DNA from: Spirochaetales bacterium
GTDB lineage: Bacteria; Spirochaetota; Spirochaetia; SZUA-6; RPPD01
Assembly (NCBI GenBank): GCA_016929065.1
Contig: JAFGJO010000038.1
Location: forward strand, 1 to 64,000
Length of the DNA stretch: 64,000 nucleotides
Direction: 5' to 3'
Shown: positions 36,927-45,257 of the stretch, piece after piece
How positions within the stretch are numbered: position 1 is the first letter of the stretch
Layout: every line of letters begins with the position of its first letter
Translations under genes and position numbers: made by a program
Notes under the pieces: generated by a model
The model's input: only the letters and a program-made list of their open reading frames with translations
What the model was told of the DNA's origin: nothing
Databases searched by the model: none

Positions 36927-39563
36927 ATGAAGAAAAATATACATTTTTTCAGTGCACATCAGGCAATTTCAGATCAGACAATATTGAACAATATCGGTAT
37001 CCGGGGGAGAAGGGCGATGGAACTCGGCGCGAGTGACCTTCCTATTTTACCCGGGTTTATTATCGATTCTGAAGTCGCCTCGGTACTGGAAGATATTCCA
37101 TTAAAAGATGAATTAAAAAAAGCGATGGCACGGATTGAAAAGATTGTCGGAAAAAAATACGGCGATCCGGATAATCCCATGCTGGTGAAAGTGGTGATCA
37201 GCCCGAACCTGGTCATTGTCCACTACCCGACTCTGCACAATTTTGGATTAACTGAAGGCAATCTGCCGGCATTCAACAAATATGTGGGTGAAAACTTCGG
37301 CTATCACGAAATGCAGTTTTTGATGAAAGGCTGTTTTGAAATTGAAGCACGGATTGCCGAACTGGAAAATAAAGACAAGAGACTGCAGGAAATCAAGGAA
37401 GCAATAAAAGCCCTTTCCAAAGAACTTGATGATGACAGAGTGGAAACACCGGCAAGAAAAAAGAGCATTGAAAAATATCAAAGTCTGCTCCCAAAAGGTT
37501 TTTTCAGCGATCCGTATGGACAACTTGAAATAATCATCAAGCGGATCAGTACAATGCTCCGCCTTGACGAGATGGATGATAGTGACACCGCAATTCTAAT
37601 ACAGCCGATGGTGTATGGAAACTACGGGAAGGATTCTTCCAGCGGAATGTTTTTTACCCGTGATATAGTGACCGGGAAAAAAGTTCTTTCGGGGAAATAT
37701 TTTCAGGAAAAATTTAATGAACTTGGCGCATCCGGAAAAGATATCAACTCTATCCAGAAAATATATCTGGACAAGCTGGTGAAGATCGCCCAGAATATCG
37801 AAGACCATTTCAGGGAAATACGGTCAATTCGGTTCACCATAGAAGACAAACGGTTGTGGCTTATCGACCAGCGCGGTGTGATGAATAAATCCACTCAGGC
37901 GGACATTCAGCTGCTTCTTGATTTATTGAAGAGAAAAGTGATCGACAAGGAATATGCGGTAAAACAGATAAAACCAAATCAGCTTGGTGAAATACTGCAT
38001 CCGATTATCGATTTGAGTTCAACAAAAGCATTAAAACAGATAACAGGCGGTATTGCAGGGGCACCTGGTGCAGCAATCGGCCAGATATTTTTTGATACGG
38101 AAGAATTGCTGGATGCATACAAGAAAGCCCAGCAGTCAGGCGAAGACACACGGTTTATCCTCGTGATGGAGGCGACATTCGCAGAAGATGTGAAGGCGAT
38201 TGAAGTCGCAACCGGTGTTTTATCGTCGGAAGGCGGATATGCCGCTCACGCGTCTGTTGTTGCCCGCCAATACGGCAAAGTATCACTGGTAAAGACAAAA
38301 ATGAAAATTCGCGGCAAGCAGGCGACTGTTGATGGCGTGTTGTTGAAACAGGGAGACTATATTACACTGAATGTCCCGTACTACGGCGACCCTTCCATTT
38401 ATCTTGGGAAAGCAGCACTTATTGAACCTGATCCAGAATCATCGGGATTGCTTGAATTTATTAAAATTGTTGATGAATTTACCGGCAATTTTGGCGTACG
38501 GGCAAATGCGGATACACCTCGCGATACAACGCTTGCACGAATATTCGGCGCAGAAGGTATTGGACTGTGCCGAACCGAGCATATGTTCTTTGATGAAAAG
38601 CGTATTAATGTATTCCGCGAAATGGTTATCTCGGATACGGAAAAAGAACGGCGGGCAGCGCTCAATAAACTTCGCCCGATGCAGAGAGCAGATTTTTACA
38701 AGCTTTTTAAAATCATGGAAGGCTATGAAGTAACAATCCGGCTTCTTGATGCACCGCTTCATGAATTCCTGCCGCATAATCCGGATGAGATGAAGAAATT
38801 TATAACCTATCTTCGTGGGCAGCCCGGCTCAATAAAAATATCCGAGGCAGAAATACGCGCCCGATGCGATACCCTGGGAGAATTTAACCCGATGCTCGGC
38901 CACCGCGGCTGCCGTATTGCTGTCTCCTACCCGGAAATTTATGAAATGCAGATGAGAGCAATTTTCGAAGCGGTTTATGCACTGCAAAAAGAAGGCTATA
39001 AAATTAAACCGGAAATCATGATTCCTCTTATCATGAACGAAAATGAACTAAAAATGCTCATTTATGGCAAGAAAATTGAAGGTGCCTCGGTAAAGGGGCT
39101 CATTGATATTGAGCGTGAAGTGCGGGAGACTCTGAAGGTCAAACCGGTTCATTATAAAATCGGTACCATGATAGAACTTCCGGTTGCGGCCTTGGGTGCA
39201 GGAGAAATCGCAAAATATGCAGAATTCTTCTCTTTTGGAACTAATGACCTCACTCAGACGACAATTGGTTTGTCACGGGATGACTTTAACACATTTATGC
39301 CGGATTACACCCAATTCGACCTGCTCGAGGGAAATCCCTTTAAATACCTGAATACCTATGTCAAGGAACTCATCGCCACTGCGGTACGCCGCGGGACCAT
39401 GACACGCCCGAAACTCAAAAAGGGGCTATGCGGAGAACACGGAGCTGTTCCGGAAAACATCAAATTCTGCATGCAGACAGGGCTCGATTATGTCAGCTGC
39501 TCAAGCTACAGCGTGCCTATCGCAAAACTGGCAGTTGCGCATATTCAGTTGGGTGAGGAATAA
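36927..39563 (+). CDS. Pyruvate phosphate dikinase-like protein with degenerate ATP-grasp domain
   Basis: An 878-residue protein of normal PPDK length. The central phospho-His motif is kept (SSEGGYAAHASVVARQYG, His near 439). The PEP/pyruvate barrel keeps both Arg (GLCRTEHMFF, VTIRLLDAPLHEF), Glu (GTMIELP), Asn-Asp (FGTNDLTQTT) and Cys (DYVSCSSYSVPIA, near 858). The N-terminal ATP-grasp part is altered: the VRSGA..SMPGMMDT block reads VKVVISPNLVIVHYPTLHNF (87-106), the QDIEFTIE...LQTR block reads RSIRFTIE...IDQR (about 296-315), and AQGEDVVAG is absent. So ATP/phosphate use is doubtful, while phosphoryl exchange between PEP and His may remain. A terminator follows. T. pallidum TP0746, near cfpA, is annotated ppdK. 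Confidence 0.88.
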   Translation: MKKNIHFFSAHQAISDQTILNNIGIRGRRAMELGASDLPILPGFIIDSEVASVLEDIPLKDELKKAMARIEKIVGKKYGDPDNPMLVKVVISPNLVIVHYPTLHNFGLTEGNLPAFNKYVGENFGYHEMQFLMKGCFEIEARIAELENKDKRLQEIKEAIKALSKELDDDRVETPARKKSIEKYQSLLPKGFFSDPYGQLEIIIKRISTMLRLDEMDDSDTAILIQPMVYGNYGKDSSSGMFFTRDIVTGKKVLSGKYFQEKFNELGASGKDINSIQKIYLDKLVKIAQNIEDHFREIRSIRFTIEDKRLWLIDQRGVMNKSTQADIQLLLDLLKRKVIDKEYAVKQIKPNQLGEILHPIIDLSSTKALKQITGGIAGAPGAAIGQIFFDTEELLDAYKKAQQSGEDTRFILVMEATFAEDVKAIEVATGVLSSEGGYAAHASVVARQYGKVSLVKTKMKIRGKQATVDGVLLKQGDYITLNVPYYGDPSIYLGKAALIEPDPESSGLLEFIKIVDEFTGNFGVRANADTPRDTTLARIFGAEGIGLCRTEHMFFDEKRINVFREMVISDTEKERRAALNKLRPMQRADFYKLFKIMEGYEVTIRLLDAPLHEFLPHNPDEMKKFITYLRGQPGSIKISEAEIRARCDTLGEFNPMLGHRGCRIAVSYPEIYEMQMRAIFEAVYALQKEGYKIKPEIMIPLIMNENELKMLIYGKKIEGASVKGLIDIEREVRETLKVKPVHYKIGTMIELPVAALGAGEIAKYAEFFSFGTNDLTQTTIGLSRDDFNTFMPDYTQFDLLEGNPFKYLNTYVKELIATAVRRGTMTRPKLKKGLCGEHGAVPENIKFCMQTGLDYVSCSSYSVPIAKLAVAHIQLGEE

Positions 39564-39577
39564 CTTTTATTTTTACT

Positions 39578-39609
39578 ATAAAGGACCGTTTTGCGGTCCT
39601 TTTTTTTTA
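39578..39609 (+). terminator. Intrinsic terminator after the PPDK-like gene
   Basis: Stem GGACCG (39583-39588) pairs with CGGTCC (39594-39599), loop TTTTG, extended by AA/TT and followed by a run of nine to ten T. It ends the linker-protein/PPDK-like transcript. Confidence 0.92.
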
Positions 39610-39637
39610 ATCATTCAACTCTGTCAGAGGATAAGTC

Positions 39638-40141
39638 ATGAATGAATATACGTATAATCTGTCGAAGGATGATCAGATCAGGATTTTTTTCAAAGGTTAT
39701 TTTTATCATCCTGCACGGAAAATCGGTACATTTGTTCTGGCCCCGGTATTGTTTGGAACATCTCTCATTATTCTGGCTGACTGCGTTTTTAATTATTTTC
39801 AGAAAGAATATCTGTTTATTTCGGTGCTGGCTTTTTTTGGAATAATTGTATCAATATTGTTCTGGATACTTCCGTTTCTGTATTTAAAACGATATTCATT
39901 TTTGGGTCGCCTCATTACTATTCATACATATGGAGACAGATTCGAATTGTCAGATCAGCATGGGATACTGAAGGTTCAAAAGAAAGAAATATCGTCAATC
40001 CGGCAAAAAGGCAATTATATTTCTATTCATACCTCAATTTCGGGTCGAAGAATACTGATCCTTGATTCCAGCCTGATACAGCCGGATTCGCAGAAATGTA
40101 TCAAGGAACTTGGTAAACTTTTCACCGGAGCGGGGGTCTGA
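39638..40141 (+). CDS. YcxB-like two-helix membrane protein
   Basis: A 167-residue protein with two membrane helices (about 30-50 and 58-82) framing a short loop. A beta-rich soluble C-terminal half follows (YGDRFELSDQHGILKVQKKE; SIRQKGNYISIHTSISGRRI). The layout resembles YcxB-like domain proteins of unknown function. It ends one base before the oxidoreductase gene, so the two share a transcript. Confidence 0.6.
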   Translation: MNEYTYNLSKDDQIRIFFKGYFYHPARKIGTFVLAPVLFGTSLIILADCVFNYFQKEYLFISVLAFFGIIVSILFWILPFLYLKRYSFLGRLITIHTYGDRFELSDQHGILKVQKKEISSIRQKGNYISIHTSISGRRILILDSSLIQPDSQKCIKELGKLFTGAGV

Positions 40142-40142
40142 C

Positions 40143-41228
40143 ATGGAGCCTGTTCGTATTGCCCTGATTGGATGCGGAAAACGCACAAAAAATATATATG
40201 TCCCCATTATAAAAAAGATGGCTCCTTTCATCACCTGTACAGGTGTGTATAACCGCAGTGAGGCACCTGTGCAGGAAATTGGTATGATGCTGGGAGTACC
40301 GTTTTTTACCAGTATTGAGGAACTCATCGAAAAAACCCGCTTCGATATTGCCGTTATTTGTGTCAACAGGGCTGCTCATCTGGTGCCCTCACTCACCTGT
40401 ATTAAAGCAGGAAAGCATCTGCTTATTGAAACTCCCATTGCTGAATCGCTGGATGATGCACGAAAGATTATTGCCTTGGCAGACAAAGCGGGTGTGACCA
40501 TTGAGATAGCTGAAAACGTACCGCGCCATCCGGAACTTTTATTTTTAAGAAAATGTATTCAACACGGTTTGTTCGGGAAAATCAACATTGTGTATTCGAA
40601 TTTTATCGGACATGGCTATCACGGGGTTTCGTCACTGCGTTCCATGCTCGGCTGGGATGTTGTGCCCAGGTCAGTCAGCGCACTCCGGCGTGATTTTCCT
40701 GTTGTGCAGCATGAATGGAGGGATGGCCAGCCCGAACGAAACGTAGAAACCTGGACACACGGAATTATCGACTTCTCCAATAATGCAGTCGGAATTTACG
40801 ATTTTTCATCACTGACCTATGGATCACCGCTTCGCCGTGATAAAAAAGAAAATATGCTCACCCTCTATGGAGAAAAAGGGATGATATGGAACAGCAATCT
40901 GCTTGTCCTCGAAGGCAGGAAAAACCGGCAGATGCCTGAAAAGTCAATCAAGTATGTAACCATTGATGGTGTTGAGACAATTGATTGCATTGTTCTTGAT
41001 TCATCTCCTGAAATAGAATGGAAAAATCCGCTTTCAGCATATGCTCTTGACACATCCGAGATTGGTATCGCATTATCACTTTATGAACTGGTGACCGCAT
41101 TACAGGAAAACCAAAGTCCGGAATACGGTGCAATAAACGGGTATATTGACCGGAAAACAGAAATACTGTTCGAAGAATCTGCAGAACAGGACGGCCGAAA
41201 ATGTCTGTTCAATCAGGATATCCGGTAA
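40143..41228 (+). CDS. Gfo/Idh/MocA-family NAD(P)-dependent sugar oxidoreductase
   Basis: A 361-residue dehydrogenase acting on a sugar, inositol or amino-sugar derivative. The N-terminal Rossmann motif is VRIALIGCGKRTKNIYVPII. It has the conserved EKP-like segment as LLIETPIAESLDDARK (Thr replaces the usual Lys of EKP) and a C-terminal alpha/beta barrel half. Loss of the catalytic-site Lys suggests a non-classical member. The start is ATG 40143; the frame open to 40110 overlaps the preceding gene. It is convergent with the FGGY kinase gene, overlapping by 20 bases. Confidence 0.78.
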   Translation: MEPVRIALIGCGKRTKNIYVPIIKKMAPFITCTGVYNRSEAPVQEIGMMLGVPFFTSIEELIEKTRFDIAVICVNRAAHLVPSLTCIKAGKHLLIETPIAESLDDARKIIALADKAGVTIEIAENVPRHPELLFLRKCIQHGLFGKINIVYSNFIGHGYHGVSSLRSMLGWDVVPRSVSALRRDFPVVQHEWRDGQPERNVETWTHGIIDFSNNAVGIYDFSSLTYGSPLRRDKKENMLTLYGEKGMIWNSNLLVLEGRKNRQMPEKSIKYVTIDGVETIDCIVLDSSPEIEWKNPLSAYALDTSEIGIALSLYELVTALQENQSPEYGAINGYIDRKTEILFEESAEQDGRKCLFNQDIR

Positions 41229-42762
41229 TTTCCCGTATTTTTTGATAATAGGATTTGAGTTTCTCATAGATATGGATGTAGACCTCTTCATATAATCTTT
41301 TATACAGGGCTACATTTGCGGATTCCGGATAAAACACCGTGTCGATGCGGGTCATGCCGTGTACCGCATGTTCAAAATCCGGATAGATTTTACAACCCAC
41401 CGCGCAGTCAATTGCAACTCCCAGGGAAGACGTATCATGGACATGCGGTTTGATTACCGGAAGATTAAAGATATCGGCTGTGATTTGCAGGGTGCGGGGG
41501 CTCTGTGCCCCGCCACCCGAAACCCGAATTTCAGTGAACGGAATTTTACTGCTTTTTTGAATTCGCTCTCCACCGCTTTTTAATCCGAAACACAAACCCT
41601 CAATGATGGAACGGTACATATGCGCACGGGTGTGTGCATCGCCAAATCCGATGATTGCTCCCTTTGCCTCGGGCCCTGGAATCTTTACGCCGGGCGACCA
41701 GGTCGGCTGAAGCATGAGCCCGAGTGATCCGGCCGGCGCTTCATCCAGGAGCTCGTTGAGAAAAACCTCCGGTGCCGTTCCCGCCTTCTCGGCCTTTTCT
41801 ATTTCCCTGATACCGAACTCGTTTTTAAACCAGGATACAAGCCAGAAACCGCGGTAGATCTGGAACTCGGCATTATACATTCCCGGAATTGCGCTTGGAT
41901 AAGGCGGGATGAAAGGGGTTGCCTCGAAATATTTTTTGGAATACGTTCCGATGGTGGCGGTTGTTCCAAAAGAAATACCGGCTTTTTCAGGCGACAGGCA
42001 TCCTGTACCCAGAAACTCGCAGGTCTTGTCTGACCCCGATGCAATAATGTCGGTCCCGGCGGGAATGCCGGTCTCGCTGCTCACCCGGCTGCTTATGGTG
42101 CCGATTAAAGCAGACGGCTCGGCCAGATCCACCAGTTTGTCGCGGTCAACAGGAAATGCTGTCCAGTGCCAGTCTTTTTTGTTGTACCAGGTGAAGTTTT
42201 TATAGTCAAACGGGACATAGCCAACTTGTGATGCAGTGGAGTCGATGAATCTGCCGGTCATCCGGAATAAAAGGTAGCCGGAGAGATACAGGTATTTATG
42301 GGTTTTTTCCATGATTTCAGGCTGGAAGGCATGCAGCCAGTTGAGCTCTGATTCGCTTTGTGCAAACCGGACGGTTTCATGCATACCGATCAATCTGAGG
42401 GCAATCCCCATAATTCCTGTAATTTTTCGAATCTTGTCTGTCCGTCGTTGATCGGGCCAGACAATTGCAGGCCGGAGCGGGTTGCCGTTTTTATCGACAT
42501 TGACAACGGTGCAGCGCTGTGTGGTGATTCCGCATGCCCGTATACGTCCTGCATACTGCGAATTCTGGCGAAATAATGCCAGGGTGGTTTCGCAGAGTTT
42601 CTCATAAAAATACTCAGGCCGCTGTTCAGCCCATCCCGGTTTTGTACTGAAGTACGGCTCGATGAAGACCCGGTTTTGAATGGCGATGCTGCCGTCTGCG
42701 GAAAACACAATTGCACGGATACTTTGCGTCCCCACATCAACTGCAAGGAAAAGATCTTTCAT
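41209..42762 (-). CDS. FGGY-family carbohydrate kinase
   Basis: A 517-residue kinase phosphorylating a sugar or polyol (xylulokinase/glycerol-kinase-like). It has the FGGY start FLAVDVGTQSIRAIVFSADG, the substrate-site segment GITTQRCTVVNVD with PAIVWPDQRR, the ATP-site segment GTTATIGTYSKK and the C-terminal VSGGGAQSPRTLQITADIFN. Start ATG 42762 lies in an ATGA overlap with the upstream gene; the frame extending to 42840 is inside that gene. The sugar is not predictable from this. It is near an unrelated sugar dehydrogenase on the opposite strand. Confidence 0.85.
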   Translation of the reverse strand: MKDLFLAVDVGTQSIRAIVFSADGSIAIQNRVFIEPYFSTKPGWAEQRPEYFYEKLCETTLALFRQNSQYAGRIRACGITTQRCTVVNVDKNGNPLRPAIVWPDQRRTDKIRKITGIMGIALRLIGMHETVRFAQSESELNWLHAFQPEIMEKTHKYLYLSGYLLFRMTGRFIDSTASQVGYVPFDYKNFTWYNKKDWHWTAFPVDRDKLVDLAEPSALIGTISSRVSSETGIPAGTDIIASGSDKTCEFLGTGCLSPEKAGISFGTTATIGTYSKKYFEATPFIPPYPSAIPGMYNAEFQIYRGFWLVSWFKNEFGIREIEKAEKAGTAPEVFLNELLDEAPAGSLGLMLQPTWSPGVKIPGPEAKGAIIGFGDAHTRAHMYRSIIEGLCFGLKSGGERIQKSSKIPFTEIRVSGGGAQSPRTLQITADIFNLPVIKPHVHDTSSLGVAIDCAVGCKIYPDFEHAVHGMTRIDTVFYPESANVALYKRLYEEVYIHIYEKLKSYYQKIREITGYPD

Positions 42763-43376
42763 ACCGGTACTGCGGTTTTTTTCAGAATCGTGATGGTTTT
42801 CACAGCGACTGACAGGGCGGTGTCTGAAGGCACGCCGCATTCCTCCTCAAGCGTTTTTTTAATCAGGCGGTGAAGTGCAAAAAAAGACTCAGTGTTCACG
42901 GTGAACACAAAACTGAAATCCTTCCCCGCTGATTTTTCAACCGAGAATAGTCCATAGACCCTCACCGGTCCTTTATTATACCGTATAATGGAGCGGCTTT
43001 CTTCGCCGCAGATATCCATATCGCTGATTCGAAACGGGAGATTTTTATGAATTATTCTGTAAACCGGATCGATTTCTTTTTCAGGAAAATCAGATGACTC
43101 CATGAGAAAAACTGTTTTGAGTGCGGATGCCTGAAAGGTGATTCCTTCATCAGAAAGAAACAGGGATGTAATTTCAGAGTATACGATATATTCAAAGATA
43201 ATCCACATGCCGTTTTTGTCAAATGATGCCTGAAATATAATTCCCTGATCCTGAGGAATTTTGTTTTCGGCATATGCCTGATACAAATCTAAAGCCTTGA
43301 ACTCCACCGGACCCATCCATATATAGTCTTGGACAGAGGTTTGTTTTTTTTCTCTGTCAAATAACATTTTCTTCAT
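42759..43376 (-). CDS. Hypothetical protein coupled to the FGGY kinase
   Basis: A 205-residue soluble protein with no signal or membrane segment, unrecognised. It is mostly alternating beta and helix (IFQASFDKNGMWIIFEYIVY; GKDFSFVFTVNTESFFALHR). ATG 43376 lies just downstream of TATAATG, perhaps a -10 box or part of a short leader. Its end overlaps the kinase start, which is the only functional hint. Confidence 0.6.
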   Translation of the reverse strand: MKKMLFDREKKQTSVQDYIWMGPVEFKALDLYQAYAENKIPQDQGIIFQASFDKNGMWIIFEYIVYSEITSLFLSDEGITFQASALKTVFLMESSDFPEKEIDPVYRIIHKNLPFRISDMDICGEESRSIIRYNKGPVRVYGLFSVEKSAGKDFSFVFTVNTESFFALHRLIKKTLEEECGVPSDTALSVAVKTITILKKTAVPV

Positions 43377-43646
43377 ACGGGATATTCATTATACACACCT
43401 GCAATAACACCTCTATTATAGCGTTTTTTGGGAATATAATTCCACTTATTCTGCGTTTACTCCTTTATTTTGAATGCTTCGCTGAATTCCATTTATGGTA
43501 AAATACACTGTTGACAGTATCCATTTTTATGGTGGATTATAGCCAATATTTTCTTTTTGGGACTGTTGATTATTTTTAAAGAAGAAGTGTAGTATTGTGA
43601 TTTATCAGTTGGATTACTGTATTCATTTTATACAAACGGGGCTGGA

Positions 43647-44912
43647 ATGAAAAGGAATACGACACATGGAATTCCCGCGGAAAAGACAGGGAACGGCGGG
43701 AAGGCAGCACTGAAAGATTTATTTGATAAATGCCACAAGTTTTCACGGGCTGATGAAGCGAAAGCGCTGGGTTATTACCCCTATTTCCGTGAACTTGAGG
43801 AAAATGAAGGGCCGGAGGTTACCATTGAAGGCAAACGGCTGGTCATGGCCGGAAGCAATAATTACCTGGGGCTTTCGGTTCACCCGGAAGTAAAAAAAGC
43901 CGCTGTTGACGCAATAGAAAAATACGGCAGCACTTGTTCCGGCTCGCGGTACCTGAACGGCACTCTGGCGCTGCACCACCGGCTGGAAGACGCAATAGCA
44001 GAGTTTATCGGTGTGGACAGCTGTTTGTGTTTTACCTCAGGGTATGTGACTAATCAGGGCATTATTCCGACTCTTGTCGGACGGCATGAATATCTTCTCA
44101 GTGATAAAGACAATCATACAAGTATTGTTGCAGGAACGCTCATGGCAAAAGCAGTCGGTGCCGAGCTGATCCGTTACAAAAACAATGATATGGAAAGTCT
44201 GGAACACTCACTCTCAAAAATACCTCTTGATGCAGGCAAACTGATCGTCTCGGACGGAGTGTTCAGCATGTCCGGAATTGTGGCAAATGTCCCGCAGATT
44301 GCTTCGCTTGCAAAAAAATACAATGCACGTGTCCTGATCGATGAAGCGCACGGCTTCGGGGTCGTGGGGGCAACCGGCCGCGGTACCTGCGAATTGTTCA
44401 ATCTAAAACCGCAAAAAGATGTTGATCTGCTGATGGGGACCTTTTCCAAAAGTTTTGCTTCGCTTGGAGGGTTTGTCGGCGGTTCTGCCAAAATAATTGA
44501 TTTTATAAAGCACAATGCCATGTCCTTTATATTTTCTGCGAGCATGCCGCCGGCAAATACCGCTGCAGCGCTCGCCTCGCTTGAAATTATTAAACGGGAA
44601 CCGGAACGTATTGCCCGGCTTCAGGAGATTGGCGATTACATGAGGAAAGGATTCAGGACTCTCGGTTTTGAAATTATAGAAAGCACAACGCCCATTATTC
44701 CAGTTCTTGTCCGCGATGATTTTCTGACCTGTACGTTCTGGCGCAGGTTGTTTGAGGAAGGGGTGTACACCAATACCGTTGTCTCCCCGGCAGTTCCTCC
44801 CGGCATGCAGCTGATCCGGACGAGTTATATCGCTACGACAAAACAAGCCCAGCTTGATTTTATTCTTGAAAAGTTTGAAAAAGCGGGAAAAGAACTCGGA
44901 TTGATCTCATAG
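43647..44912 (+). CDS. Serine palmitoyltransferase-like alpha-oxoamine synthase (PLP enzyme)
   Basis: A 421-residue PLP enzyme of the KBL/BioF/SPT family, condensing an amino acid with an acyl-CoA. Features point to SPT: N-terminal GYYPYFRELE, then MAGSNNYLGLSVHPEV, STCSGSRYLNGTLALHHRLE, DEAHGFGVVGATGRG and the PLP Lys in GTFSKSFASLGGFVGG. The long N-terminus before GSNNYLGL and the GYYPYFR block match bacterial SPT better than BioF. If so it would make 3-keto-sphinganine-like lipids. No other sphingolipid gene adjoins it, and a biotin or KBL role is not excluded. AUG at 43647. Confidence 0.78.
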   Translation: MKRNTTHGIPAEKTGNGGKAALKDLFDKCHKFSRADEAKALGYYPYFRELEENEGPEVTIEGKRLVMAGSNNYLGLSVHPEVKKAAVDAIEKYGSTCSGSRYLNGTLALHHRLEDAIAEFIGVDSCLCFTSGYVTNQGIIPTLVGRHEYLLSDKDNHTSIVAGTLMAKAVGAELIRYKNNDMESLEHSLSKIPLDAGKLIVSDGVFSMSGIVANVPQIASLAKKYNARVLIDEAHGFGVVGATGRGTCELFNLKPQKDVDLLMGTFSKSFASLGGFVGGSAKIIDFIKHNAMSFIFSASMPPANTAAALASLEIIKREPERIARLQEIGDYMRKGFRTLGFEIIESTTPIIPVLVRDDFLTCTFWRRLFEEGVYTNTVVSPAVPPGMQLIRTSYIATTKQAQLDFILEKFEKAGKELGLIS

Positions 44913-45257
44913 AAAAATAACCAGAGTTGATTATGAAGAGATCCAGATACGCGATGATACCAGGAGCTTTTTCTGTAATTGATCCAAACGCTGTGTTTTC
45001 CCATTTTGACAGGAACAGTGGATTGTTCGCCCGGCTTGCACCGCAGGCATGAAAAGACGTGCTTTTGGGACGAAAACAGTACAAGCATTCCATGGAAAAA
45101 GGGTTGGGCGAGTTTCATATGGTGCAAAACACTATATCTCCTCAGGTATTCATGCCCTGCATGAATACCTGAGAGGAAAGAGGAAGAATTACAGAGGCTC
45201 CGGTTTTATGGGAACCTCTGAAAAAAAACACTGCTGTGCCTCTGTGAGTAAAAATAT
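44913..45257. other. Intergenic gap between the SPT-like and TPR genes, with a perfect hairpin
   Basis: 345 bases with no convincing gene. It holds the hairpin at 45141-45173 and a CAGAGG/CCTCTG stem (about 45190-45220). A short frame from 44933 is interrupted by TGA and has no ribosome site. Repeat-like CACAGAG/CTCTGTG tracts border the gap. Confidence 0.5.
45141..45173. repeat. Perfect inverted repeat (15 bp arms, 3 nt loop)
   Basis: Arms CTCAGGTATTCATGC (45141-45155) and its exact reverse complement (45159-45173) flank CCT. No T-run follows on either strand. A diverged fragment, CATGAATACCCCGGGAGAT, appears around 49972. Same shape as 5581-5613 and 56343-56373. Confidence 0.85.

Noticed and set aside
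44933..45193. Possible selenoprotein: a short frame read through TGA
   Set aside because: No SECIS-like stem directly after the TGA, no ribosome site and no known family; the second half runs through the hairpin repeat.
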